A stretch of DNA of 64,000 nucleotides from an uncultured Flavobacteriales bacterium (GTDB taxonomy: Bacteria > Bacteroidota > Bacteroidia > Flavobacteriales > UBA1820). Within the stretch, counting starts at the first letter, position 1, and the number at the start of each line of letters is the position of its first letter. A program made the position numbers and the translations under genes. The stretch lies in NCBI GenBank assembly GCA_959608625.1, contig CAUHQV010000005.1, forward strand, positions 1 through 64,000. The letters are read 5' to 3'. Positions 1 to 7,335 of this stretch are shown piece after piece. A model generated the notes under the pieces. It searched no databases, was not told the DNA's origin, and saw only the letters and a list, made by a program, of their open reading frames with translations.

Positions 1-1038
1 GTAGTGCAATTCCGGGTAGATGATTCCCCCGTTACCTTCGCCGCCGATCACGCAATGGTTCTTTTTCATCAGGGCCACTACGTTCACTTCCCCTACGGCC
101 GCGGCTTCGTAATGGCCGCCGTGGGCCACCGTCACATCGGCCAGCGCCCGCGAAGAGGATAGGTTAGAGGCGGTATTCCCTTTTTTAAGCGAGAGGATAT
201 AATCGGCTATGGCCACTAAAGTGTATTCTTCCCCGAACATTTCCCCGCGTTCGTCGATAAGGGCCAGCCGGTCGACGTCCGGATCGACCACGATGCCTAT
301 ATCGGCTTTTTTCTCGGCTACGACGCTGCATATCTGTTCCAGATTTTCTTTCAGGGGTTCCGGATTGTGGGCGAACTGCCCGTCGGGGTAACAGTTGAGC
401 TCGGTGATGTCCGTCACGCCCAGCGCCCGCAGCAGGGCGGGGATAGCTATCCCTCCCGTGGAATTGACCGCGTCGACCACTACCCGGAACCCGGCGGCGG
501 CGATAGCGGATTTATCTACCGTAGGCAGGGCGAGAACCATCTCTATATGGCGCTCGATGCCTTTATCGTCTGTGGTTACCTGCCCCAGACCGTCCACTTC
601 GGCGTACGTATAGTCGTCCGCTTCGGCCATGCGGAGTACTTCGGCCCCTTGGGCGGCGTCGAGGAATTCCCCGGTACCGTTGAGCAGTTTCAGGGCGTTC
701 CATTGCTTGGGGTTGTGGCTGGCGGTGAGGATGATGCCCCCGTCCGCTTTATGGAAAACGACCATCATTTCCACCGTCGGGGTGGTGGACAACCCGAGGT
801 CTACTACGTCGATGCCCATGCCCGAAAGAGTGGCTACCACCAGGGAATGAACCATCGGCCCCGATATGCGGGCGTCGCGGCCTACCACTACTTTCAGTTT
901 TTTCTTTCCTTTATTTTCCTTGAGAAGCCATCCGGCATAGGCGGATGTGAATTTTACCGTATCCAACGGGGTGAGGTTGTCCGAAGTCCGGCCTCCGATA
1001 GTCCCCCGGATCCCGGAGATTGATTTGATCAGCGACAT
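1..1038 (-). CDS. glmM: Phosphoglucosamine mutase (phosphohexomutase family), 3' end cut by window
   Basis: Members convert glucosamine-6-phosphate to glucosamine-1-phosphate for UDP-GlcNAc and cell-wall synthesis in the cytosol. The 346 visible codons begin MSLIKSISGIRG, which matches the usual N-terminus in this phylum. The phosphoserine loop TASHNP is present with the serine near residue 107, and the metal-binding loop DPDVDR lies near 252-257. The sugar-binding region reads GGEGNGG rather than the GEESGH of PGM/PMM-type enzymes. The reading frame is open to the window edge, so the C-terminal phosphate-binding domain is missing here. The gene lies 28 bp downstream of a lipoprotein gene and holA on the same strand. 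The exact hexose substrate is inferred from family resemblance. Confidence 0.88.
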   Translation of the reverse strand, partial: MSLIKSISGIRGTIGGRTSDNLTPLDTVKFTSAYAGWLLKENKGKKKLKVVVGRDARISGPMVHSLVVATLSGMGIDVVDLGLSTTPTVEMMVVFHKADGGIILTASHNPKQWNALKLLNGTGEFLDAAQGAEVLRMAEADDYTYAEVDGLGQVTTDDKGIERHIEMVLALPTVDKSAIAAAGFRVVVDAVNSTGGIAIPALLRALGVTDITELNCYPDGQFAHNPEPLKENLEQICSVVAEKKADIGIVVDPDVDRLALIDERGEMFGEEYTLVAIADYILSLKKGNTASNLSSSRALADVTVAHGGHYEAAAVGEVNVVALMKKNHCVIGGEGNGGIIYPELHY

Positions 1039-1066
1039 TGCCTTATCTTGTTTTTTGTTACAAATA

Positions 1067-1852
1067 TCAGTAATATTCTATCAAGCGTTCCCAGGTCTGG
1101 ATGACCGTGCCCTCTTTGCTTCCGGGGGTGAACCCTTCTGTTTCGCGGTAAGTCCAGTTGCCCAGGCTGTCTGTCTCCTTATAGCGTAACTTCTGTATCA
1201 TGGTGAAAGAATCGAACATTGTGTCTTCAGAAGATACCTCGGACAGGTTTCCATTCGGGTCGTACAGGTATTTTTCTTTAATACCCGTACTTACGCCATT
1301 TTTCTGGGTCGTTTTTTCGATGAGCTGATTTTTATGGTCGTATTTGAAAGTTTGAATCTGTTTCTCTCCGCCGGGGAATAGGTCGACCTGCTCGATTTTG
1401 TTGCCTTTCCCGTCGTATTTGTATTTTACGGTTTGCACCAAAGCCCCGGAGGTATCTTTCACAGCGATACTTTCCTTCAATCCCTTGGAGTTATAGGTAT
1501 AGGTCTCGTAGGAGCGCATCTTTCCGTTTTCAAAGTACTGGACTTCGGAGAGCAGGGAATCTTTGTCGTACAGGTATTTCTGCACAGTGGTGCCGTTTTC
1601 CAGAATGAGACGCAGGTTTTTCAGGTTGCCGTTCGGATAAAAATCCAGTACCCGCATGACGTCGTATTCGGTCTTTTCTTCCTCCGAGTCTGTTTCCATA
1701 AACCGGCCGGATGGATGGTTGTTTACCAAGTCGGTCATCTGTTTGATTTTTCCCTTCATACCCGATTCTTCCAGGGTGCTTTTCCGGGGGGAGGTACATC
1801 CCGCCAGAAATGCCAGGCAGGCAAATAGGGACAGGGAAAAGATTCTTTTCAT
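1067..1852 (-). CDS. Lipoprotein with YD/RHS-like beta-strand repeats
   Basis: A 261-residue predicted lipoprotein. The N-terminus is a signal peptide ending in a lipobox, LAGC, with Cys19 as the lipid-modified residue. The body contains repeated units of the type KYKYDGKGN, KYDHKNQL and KYLYDPNGN, resembling YD/RHS repeats that form beta-hairpins binding or caging polypeptide or carbohydrate. It is far too short to be a polymorphic Rhs toxin and has no toxin tip or core-cleavage motif. It sits 13 bp after holA and 28 bp before glmM, so it is probably co-transcribed with both. Function unknown; a cell-surface or periplasmic binding role is only a guess. Confidence 0.75.
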   Translation of the reverse strand: MKRIFSLSLFACLAFLAGCTSPRKSTLEESGMKGKIKQMTDLVNNHPSGRFMETDSEEEKTEYDVMRVLDFYPNGNLKNLRLILENGTTVQKYLYDKDSLLSEVQYFENGKMRSYETYTYNSKGLKESIAVKDTSGALVQTVKYKYDGKGNKIEQVDLFPGGEKQIQTFKYDHKNQLIEKTTQKNGVSTGIKEKYLYDPNGNLSEVSSEDTMFDSFTMIQKLRYKETDSLGNWTYRETEGFTPGSKEGTVIQTWERLIEYY

Positions 1853-1865
1853 GGTCGGTGGCTGT

Positions 1866-2876
1866 TTATAGATTCATCAATTTAAAAACCAATTCTTTGT
1901 ATATATCGGCGGGGGTAATATCCCCGGCATCTACACCTTTGGACTTCAGATCCGTTTCGCGCAGCACCTCAATGGCTTTTACGCTCTGTTTAAGGTTGTA
2001 CTGGAGGGACGCCTGTACATAATCCTTCACGAAAAAAGGATTCACACCCAAAGCGCCTGCGGCGGCGTTCGGCGATTTGTCGGGCAAGTTGTGGTACAGC
2101 ACCAGTTTGGAGAAAAATCCGAACAGCACTGCCACGCTGGCCAGCGGGCTGGAATCCTTGCTCGAGGAAAAGTATTCGGCGATCCGGACGGCTTTGGCCG
2201 CATCGCGGCAGGCAATGGCCTTTTGGAATTCAAAATTGTTGAAGTTCCTTGAAATGCCGATGTATTTTTCCACGTCTTCAGGATGCAGCTCCGTCCCCCG
2301 GGGGATTACGATGGATAGTTTTTGGATCTCCGAAGCGATACGGCCCAGATCGGCACCCAGGCTTTCGACCAGCATCAGCATCGCTTTCCCGGTCAGGGTC
2401 AGCCCGCATAAGGCCAATTGTTCCTTGATAAAAGCCGGGATGTCGCTTTCATATACACGGGGACTTTCAAAGACTACGCCTTTTTTATTTATCTCCTTAT
2501 ATATGGCTTTGCGTTTGTCCATGTTCTTGCCTTTGTAGCAAAGCACCAGGACGGTCGTAGGGGAGGGGGAACTTATATAGGGGAGGAGCTTGTCGATCTT
2601 GGAGTCCAGCGCCTGGGCTTCCCGCACGATGACCGCCTGCCGGTCGGCCCCCATCGGAAAACGGGCGGCGGTGTCCATGATCTCGCCTACGTTGGTCGAA
2701 GCGCCGTAGAGTATGGTCTGGTTGAAGGCCCGGTCTTCTTCAGGCAGCAGGTTGTCCTCCAGAAAAGAGGTAAGGGTTTCGATGAAAAAAGGTTCTTCGC
2801 CCATCAATAGGTAGACCGGGGCCGGGGCTGCCGGAATGTCTTTTTTTATCTGGGCGATCTGAAGATCCTGTTTCAT
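1866..2876 (-). CDS. holA: DNA polymerase III delta subunit
   Basis: Clamp-loader delta subunit, which opens the beta sliding clamp during replication. At 336 residues it has the usual length. The N-terminal AAA+-like domain shows the family opening YLLMGEEPFF near residues 23-32, without a functional Walker A motif, as is normal for delta. A central helical region and C-terminal collar domain follow, including RNFNNFEFQKAI and the terminal IYKELVFKLMNL. The start is an ATG at 2876; a divergent gene begins 46 bp away. First gene of a minus-strand run with the YD-repeat lipoprotein and glmM. Confidence 0.9.
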   Translation of the reverse strand: MKQDLQIAQIKKDIPAAPAPVYLLMGEEPFFIETLTSFLEDNLLPEEDRAFNQTILYGASTNVGEIMDTAARFPMGADRQAVIVREAQALDSKIDKLLPYISSPSPTTVLVLCYKGKNMDKRKAIYKEINKKGVVFESPRVYESDIPAFIKEQLALCGLTLTGKAMLMLVESLGADLGRIASEIQKLSIVIPRGTELHPEDVEKYIGISRNFNNFEFQKAIACRDAAKAVRIAEYFSSSKDSSPLASVAVLFGFFSKLVLYHNLPDKSPNAAAGALGVNPFFVKDYVQASLQYNLKQSVKAIEVLRETDLKSKGVDAGDITPADIYKELVFKLMNL

Positions 2877-2886
2877 CGTTTTTTGT

Positions 2887-2894
2887 TACCTTTG
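2887..2894 (+). promoter_or_regulatory. Bacteroidota -7 promoter box TACCTTTG
   Basis: Matches TAnnTTTG 27 bp upstream of the GTG start at 2922. A convincing -33 TTTG is not obvious. Its position rules out the TTG at 2883 as the translation start of the downstream gene. Confidence 0.6.
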
Positions 2895-2921
2895 CTTCTG
2901 CGTAAAATAAACAGAATCACT

Positions 2922-3383
2922 GTGCAGAAGCTGAATTTGCCGGAATATTCTTTTGAGGTCAAAAGTAGTGAAAAAGGCGCGTATATTCTAGACGGTATCC
3001 GAAAAAAATACGTCCGGCTCACCCCCGAGGAATGGGTCCGGCAGAATTTTGTGATGTACCTGCTCCGGGAAAAAGGATACCCGGCCGGCCGGATAGCGAT
3101 CGAAAAGAAACTCAAAGGGCCCGGTTTGGTGCGTCGTACGGACATCGTACTGTACGACCGGCAGGGACGCCCGGATATTCTGGTGGAGTGCAAAGCCCCG
3201 TCGGTGCCTATTACCCAGGAAGTAATGGATCAGGCAGTGCGGTACAATATGGAACTGGAAGGGCGTATCATCTGCCTGACCAACGGCCTGAAACACGTAT
3301 ACGCCGTGTTGGACCATGAGAATAAAAAATTCGCTTATTTGCAGGAACTACCTGATTACGAGATTGATATTCCTTCCGAATGA
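2922..3383 (+). CDS. Stand-alone HsdR N-terminal-like PD-(D/E)xK protein
   Basis: A 153-residue protein resembling the N-terminal nuclease domain of type I restriction HsdR subunits (HSDR_N_2 type), but without helicase domains and without hsdM or hsdS nearby. A nuclease-type motif is visible: Asp in RTDIVLYD, then PDILVECKAP, giving the D...ExK arrangement. The family also carries the conserved segment RKKYVRLTPEEWVRQ, seen here near residue 26. I chose the GTG at 2922 (MQKLNLPEYSF) because relatives start there and a -7 promoter box lies just upstream. It is divergent from holA. Members are widespread single-copy genes in Bacteroidota, so defence is unlikely; the role is unknown. Confidence 0.8.
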   Translation: MQKLNLPEYSFEVKSSEKGAYILDGIRKKYVRLTPEEWVRQNFVMYLLREKGYPAGRIAIEKKLKGPGLVRRTDIVLYDRQGRPDILVECKAPSVPITQEVMDQAVRYNMELEGRIICLTNGLKHVYAVLDHENKKFAYLQELPDYEIDIPSE

Positions 3384-3429
3384 CAGGGGCAAAAAGCGGT
3401 ATTTTTTTGCCCAAAAAATTGTTTTTACG

Positions 3430-3461
3430 TTTGGTCGAGTGATAAATAATTCGTTACTTTG
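3430..3461 (+). promoter_or_regulatory. Promoter of the rpmB-rpmG operon
   Basis: TTTG at 3430-3433 and TTACTTTG at 3454-3461 are separated by 20 bp, a good match to the Bacteroidota -33/-7 pattern. It lies 56 bp upstream of rpmB. Confidence 0.75.
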
Positions 3462-3517
3462 CGCTCTGCAAACTTGTAGCACAGGATCAAGGAATAAAAG
3501 TATAAAAGAATAAAGAG

Positions 3518-3754
3518 ATGTCAAAGATTTGTGATCTTACCGGTAAAACGGCATTGGTGGGGAACAATGTATCCCACGCTATGAATAAGACCAAGCGCAG
3601 GTTCAACATCAACCTGAAGAAAAAGCGTTTCTATATCCCGGAAGAAGACCGTTGGATAACGCTTAAGGTATGCGCCAAGGCTCTTAAAACCATCGACAAA
3701 AAAGGAATTTACAACGTCCTTCTCGAAGTGGAGAAGAAAGGCTACATCAAATAA
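3518..3754 (+). CDS. rpmB: 50S ribosomal protein L28
   Basis: A 78-residue basic protein with the family hallmarks: the start MSKICDLTGK, the segment VSHAMNKTKRRFNINL and C-terminal ILLE-like residues. It is part of the large ribosomal subunit. It leads the operon rpmB-rpmG-DUF4295, the standard order in Bacteroidota, and is preceded by a strong-looking promoter. There is no zinc-binding cysteine quartet (only Cys5), so this is the zinc-independent form. Confidence 0.96.
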   Translation: MSKICDLTGKTALVGNNVSHAMNKTKRRFNINLKKKRFYIPEEDRWITLKVCAKALKTIDKKGIYNVLLEVEKKGYIK

Positions 3755-3803
3755 GCGAAAGCCGTCATTTAAGTTTTAACAACCGCAAAAAAATCATATA
3801 GCA

Positions 3804-3992
3804 ATGGCTAAGAAAGCAAAAGGCAACCGCGTACAGGTCATCCTGGAGTGCACAGAGCACAAGGCATCGGGTATGCCGGGTACTTCTCGCTATATCACGA
3901 CCAAGAACAAGAAGAATACTCCGGATCGTCTGGAACTCAAGAAGTACAATCCGATACTTCGCCGCTACACCATACACAAGGAGATAAAATAA
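3804..3992 (+). CDS. rpmG: 50S ribosomal protein L33, zinc-independent form
   Basis: A 62-residue large-subunit protein. It starts MAKKAKGNRVQVILEC and contains the conserved stretch YITTKNKKNTPDRLELKKY. Only one cysteine (residue 15) remains, so the CxxC pairs of zinc-binding L33 are absent; this is the C-minus type that does not need zinc. It lies 49 bp after rpmB and 22 bp before the DUF4295 gene. Confidence 0.96.
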   Translation: MAKKAKGNRVQVILECTEHKASGMPGTSRYITTKNKKNTPDRLELKKYNPILRRYTIHKEIK

Positions 3993-4014
3993 ACAGCTAA
4001 AACACTGTAAGAAA

Positions 4015-4170
4015 ATGGCAAAGAAAGTCGTCGCAACACTCCATACAACATCCACCAAGAAACTTACAAAAGTTATCAAGATGGTTAAGTCTCCTAAAAC
4101 GGGCGCATACACTTTCGTGGAGAAAGTAATGCCCGGGGACGACGTGGACGCCTGGCTCAAGAGCAAGTAG
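4015..4170 (+). CDS. DUF4295 family small basic protein
   Basis: A 51-residue ORF starting MAKKVVATLHTTSTKK and ending DAWLKSK. The gene is almost always found between rpmG and ftsY in Bacteroidota, which matches the position here, 22 bp after rpmG. The high lysine content and context suggest a ribosome-associated small protein, possibly a phylum-specific ribosomal component; that is inference. A rho-independent terminator follows about 30 bp after the stop, ending the ribosomal operon before ftsY. Confidence 0.9.
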   Translation: MAKKVVATLHTTSTKKLTKVIKMVKSPKTGAYTFVEKVMPGDDVDAWLKSK

Positions 4171-4201
4171 GGTTTTCGCGCGAAAGCGTTAGGCATAAAA
4201 C

Positions 4202-4232
4202 AAAGCCGCTTATGGGAAATAAGCGGCTTTTT
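4202..4232 (+). terminator. Rho-independent terminator after the ribosomal operon
   Basis: Inverted repeat AAAGCCGCTTAT / ATAAGCGGCTTT with a short GGGA-type loop, followed by T residues. It separates the rpmB operon from ftsY. Confidence 0.85.
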
Positions 4233-4245
4233 GCCGTATTTTTGC

Positions 4246-4253
4246 TACCTTTG
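4246..4253 (+). promoter_or_regulatory. -7 promoter box TACCTTTG of ftsY
   Basis: TACCTTTG lies 29 bp upstream of the ftsY ATG and immediately after the terminator, so ftsY has its own promoter. A clear -33 element is not seen at the expected distance, which overlaps the terminator stem. Confidence 0.65.
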
Positions 4254-4282
4254 GGAGGAGATAAGGAAAAGAAAAATAAAGC

Positions 4283-5275
4283 ATGGGAATATTCGGAAAG
4301 TTATTTTCTTCGGACAAAAAAGAGAACAGCCAGCAGGAGGAGGCTTCTTCCCGCCAAGCGTTGGAAAAAGGTTTGGAGAAGACCAAAACCTCGTTCTTCG
4401 ACAAGATAAAACGTTTCGTGGCTGCCCGGGATACGATCGACGATGAAGTGTTGGACGAACTCGAAATGGCTCTTATATCTTCCGATGTAGGCATCGATAC
4501 CACCCTGAAGATCATAGACCGCGTAAAGGCTCGGGCAGAACGCGACAAATACCTCGGTTCGGACGAGCTCGACCGTATCCTGCGCGAAGAGGTCGGCGCA
4601 TTGCTTACCGAGAACAATTCCGGAAAAGCGATCGATTTTTCCATTGAGCGCCCCGATGGGAATCCTTACGTGATGATGGTCGTAGGAGTGAACGGGGTGG
4701 GAAAAACCACCACTATCGGCAAACTGGCCTCCCAATTTACCCGCCACGGGTATAAAGTCGTCCTGGGAGCTGCGGATACTTTCCGGGCGGCCGCCATAGA
4801 CCAACTGGCCGTATGGGCCGAAAGGGCAGGGGTGCCTATGGTTCGCCAGCAGATGGGCTCCGATCCGGCTTCCGTGGCGTTCGATGCCGTTTCGTCGGGC
4901 AAAGCCCAGGGAGCGGACGTGGTGATCATCGATACGGCGGGCCGGCTGCACAATAAAGTCAACCTGATGACTGAATTGGGAAAGATCAAACGGGTGATGC
5001 AAAAAATCGTTCCCGATGCGCCGCATGAAGTTCTTCTGGTACTCGACGGTTCGACCGGACAAAATGCCTTCGAGCAGGCCAAACAGTTCTCTGCCGTGAC
5101 CGATATTACGGCCCTGGCAGTTACCAAACTGGACGGCACGGCCAAGGGGGGAGTGGTGATCGGTATTTCGGATCAACTGAAAGTCCCTGTGAAATATATC
5201 GGTGTGGGCGAGGGAATAGACCACTTGCAGGCTTTCGACAAACAAGCGTTCGTGGAAAGTTTCTTTAGCCGCTAG
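4283..5275 (+). CDS. ftsY: Signal recognition particle receptor FtsY
   Basis: SRP receptor GTPase that docks ribosome-SRP complexes at the inner membrane. The 330 residues comprise a short charged N-terminal A region, an N domain (about 35-115) and a G domain. GTPase motifs seen are GVNGVGKTTTIGKLA (G1), DTFRAAAIDQL, DTAGRLHNK (G3) and TKLDGTAKGG (G4), with the closing GVGEGIDHLQAF typical of FtsY. The A region is much shorter than in E. coli, as usual in this phylum. The gene is monocistronic between a terminator on each side. Confidence 0.96.
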   Translation: MGIFGKLFSSDKKENSQQEEASSRQALEKGLEKTKTSFFDKIKRFVAARDTIDDEVLDELEMALISSDVGIDTTLKIIDRVKARAERDKYLGSDELDRILREEVGALLTENNSGKAIDFSIERPDGNPYVMMVVGVNGVGKTTTIGKLASQFTRHGYKVVLGAADTFRAAAIDQLAVWAERAGVPMVRQQMGSDPASVAFDAVSSGKAQGADVVIIDTAGRLHNKVNLMTELGKIKRVMQKIVPDAPHEVLLVLDGSTGQNAFEQAKQFSAVTDITALAVTKLDGTAKGGVVIGISDQLKVPVKYIGVGEGIDHLQAFDKQAFVESFFSR

Positions 5276-5291
5276 TATCGATATTCAGAAT

Positions 5292-5330
5292 AGCAAAAAA
5301 GGAAGGCCTCGCAGGCCTTCCTTTTTTGCT
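5292..5330. terminator. Bidirectional terminator between ftsY and the GNAT gene
   Basis: Near-perfect inverted repeat AGCAAAAAAGGAAGGCCT / AGGCCTTCCTTTTTTGCT around a CGC loop. A and T tracts on either side allow it to serve both the plus-strand ftsY and the convergent minus-strand gene. Confidence 0.88.
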
Positions 5331-5344
5331 ATAAATGAAATCGG

Positions 5345-6199
5345 TTATATTTTCAGCCTCATTTCGAATTGCTTTCCTCCCAGTGCTATGTTTTTCGCCA
5401 GCAGGAAGCCGGTTATCGATTCACAGCCAATATCCGTATTGATGACTTTTAGGAAATTGCATTCATTCCGTTCGAGCATCTCGTAGAGTAATAGAGATGC
5501 GATTCCTTTCCGGCGGCAGGGTTTGTCGACACCTATTTGGGTAATGTCCCCCGAAGTCGGCTCGAATACACAATATCCCACCTGTTTTTCCCCGTCAAAT
5601 GCTCCTAAACAGATGAAGTCTTCGGGGGAGCGCCGGATAGATTCGAGACTGTTCTGCCAGGAAGGCTCGAAATCCCAAAAAGAAGGGATCAGGTAGTGAT
5701 CGTTTATATCAACCGGCCTGACGGCGTAAGGAGTGTCTTTCAATTCATGGCGGATTTTTTGATTCTCTTGCCTGAAATAATTGAATTCGCGGGTCACTTC
5801 AAAGCCGATATTCCGGTAAACGGAGACGGCTTTTGTATTGTGCTGCAATACTTCCAGCAAATACTGGCCGATGCCGGCTTTCCTCAGATAAGGCAGGGAA
5901 TGCCCGAAAACTTTCGTCGCCAGTCCTTGCCCTCTGTAATCTTTTAATGTACCCGTGCCCGTATCGTAAGCGGTAAGGGCTCCATTGAAATTTCCGATAC
6001 CGTTGCAGGTGAAAGCGACGATGCGATCGTCGTCGAAGGCAGCAAATGATAAATCAGGGTCGAATCCCCGCCTTTTGAGCAAAGTTTGGAACTGGCGTTT
6101 GTCCAGCTGGACCTCATATTCGGCGAAAGCCTGGTCGAATGCTTCGAAAAGTGTATCGAGGCCGATATTTCCAAGAGATCTTATTTCTATTCCGGCCAC
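5345..6199 (-). CDS. Tandem GNAT acetyltransferase
   Basis: A 284-residue cytosolic protein with two GNAT folds. The N-terminal domain carries an acetyl-CoA-binding loop of the type DYRGQGLATKV near residue 88, followed by LLEVLQHNTKAVSVYRNIGF, the typical end of a GNAT domain. The C-terminal domain repeats the pattern as QIGVDKPCRRKGIASLLL near 220. Two-domain GNATs acetylate small molecules or peptides; the substrate here cannot be told. It lies 25 bp after the GDPD gene and is likely co-transcribed with it. Confidence 0.82.
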   Translation of the reverse strand: MAGIEIRSLGNIGLDTLFEAFDQAFAEYEVQLDKRQFQTLLKRRGFDPDLSFAAFDDDRIVAFTCNGIGNFNGALTAYDTGTGTLKDYRGQGLATKVFGHSLPYLRKAGIGQYLLEVLQHNTKAVSVYRNIGFEVTREFNYFRQENQKIRHELKDTPYAVRPVDINDHYLIPSFWDFEPSWQNSLESIRRSPEDFICLGAFDGEKQVGYCVFEPTSGDITQIGVDKPCRRKGIASLLLYEMLERNECNFLKVINTDIGCESITGFLLAKNIALGGKQFEMRLKI

Positions 6200-6224
6200 G
6201 GGCGCAGTCGTTTGAAATGCAGTT

Positions 6225-7136
6225 CTATCTGTGCAGCTCCTTTCCGCGCAGGTATTCGACCATCAATTCCGGACGGTCAGTTTGAAAAATAGTGGCGCCT
6301 TCTTTCAGGAATTTACCATATACGGCATCCGGGTCTTCCAGGGCCATATCGTCGTTCATCCCGCAAAGGGAGTTCCACATGGTATTTACCCAAACACGGG
6401 CGCCGCTTTTCAGGATTTTTTTAAAGACTTCTTTCATTTCCGGAGTGTATTCTTTGAATACGACCTCGTAGGCAATGGCCGGCATGTTTTTCAGGTATCC
6501 GTCCAGGATTTCCTCTGCCCTGTCGAACCGGAAGTCGATGATAGGCATATACATCATTTGTTCCCCGGGGTATTGGGACAGGATTCCCTTTATTTTTTCG
6601 GCAGGATGTCCGCTTTTGATCAGTGCCTGGCGAGTAGTCCCGGTTTTCTTCAGGATATCGTAAACCTTGCCGTAATACTGGAATCCTTTGTCTACATTGA
6701 CAATAGCTTTTTCTTTGCAGAGTAACATTACCTCTTCGAAAGTCGGAATGGTATATTCGGTGAGCATTCCGTTGTGATCCTTGAGTTTTAATTTTTGCAA
6801 GGAGTCGAGGGTATAGGTGATAACCGCTCCCTGTCCGTTTGTCGTACGGTTTACGCTCCGGTCGTGCATCAGCACCAATACGCTGTCACTGGTCATCGCC
6901 AAGTCGATCTCCACGATACCCGCCCCCATATTGATGGCGCTTTCGATGGCTGGCAGGGAGTTTTCCGGATAGTTCCGCCAGTCGCCCCGATGCGCAGCTA
7001 CTACCACATTTTTATCTTTGGGATTGTTCAGTGTCCTGATGATGGCGTCCGCATTGCCCGATTGCGCGAAGCCAGACTGTACAAATGTCAGTACCAGCAA
7101 GACAGACAGGTACCAGACACGGAATAATTTTTTCAT
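6225..7136 (-). CDS. Secreted glycerophosphodiester phosphodiesterase family protein
   Basis: Hydrolyses glycerophosphodiesters to glycerol-3-phosphate and an alcohol, if it follows its family. The 303 residues begin with a signal peptide cleaved after about residue 24 (VQSGFAQ). GDPD signatures follow: AAHRGDWRNYPENS (catalytic His and Arg), then GAGIVEIDLAMTSDSVLVLMHD with the metal-binding EID and second catalytic His. The C-terminal half ends in the family-like FQTDRPELMVEYL. Export to the periplasm or surface suggests nutrient scavenging or lipid turnover. Operon with the downstream GNAT gene. Confidence 0.88.
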   Translation of the reverse strand: MKKLFRVWYLSVLLVLTFVQSGFAQSGNADAIIRTLNNPKDKNVVVAAHRGDWRNYPENSLPAIESAINMGAGIVEIDLAMTSDSVLVLMHDRSVNRTTNGQGAVITYTLDSLQKLKLKDHNGMLTEYTIPTFEEVMLLCKEKAIVNVDKGFQYYGKVYDILKKTGTTRQALIKSGHPAEKIKGILSQYPGEQMMYMPIIDFRFDRAEEILDGYLKNMPAIAYEVVFKEYTPEMKEVFKKILKSGARVWVNTMWNSLCGMNDDMALEDPDAVYGKFLKEGATIFQTDRPELMVEYLRGKELHR

Positions 7137-7288
7137 GCTATTGAATGGCTGATTGATTGTCCTATAAAAATATGGAATTTATTATTGAGAAGCTACTTTT
7201 TTAAATATTATTTAACGAAAGGCAAAGTGATTAAGAATTTCTTAAATACTATTGGTTTACAGGGTTATAGGTTTTTTGAAAAACAAAT

Positions 7289-7320
7289 AAAAAAGCCGCA
7301 GTTTTCGCCGCGGCTTTTTT
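7289..7320 (-). terminator. Terminator downstream of rny
   Basis: AAAAAAGCCGC / GCGGCTTTTTT inverted repeat with a 10-nt loop, 16 bp beyond the rny stop. On the minus strand it gives a GC stem followed by a T tract. Confidence 0.85.
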
Positions 7321-7335
7321 TAGAAAGAGGTTTAT

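Noticed and set aside
1067..1852. Rhs toxin or polymorphic toxin
   Set aside because: YD-like repeats are present but the protein is a 261-residue lipoprotein without an Rhs core, cleavage site or toxin tip, and no immunity gene follows.
2922..3383. Type I restriction system
   Set aside because: Only a small HsdR N-terminal-like domain is present; no helicase, hsdM or hsdS is nearby.
4301..5245. Long minus-strand open frame across ftsY
   Set aside because: Shadow of ftsY, which has all GTPase motifs on the plus strand.
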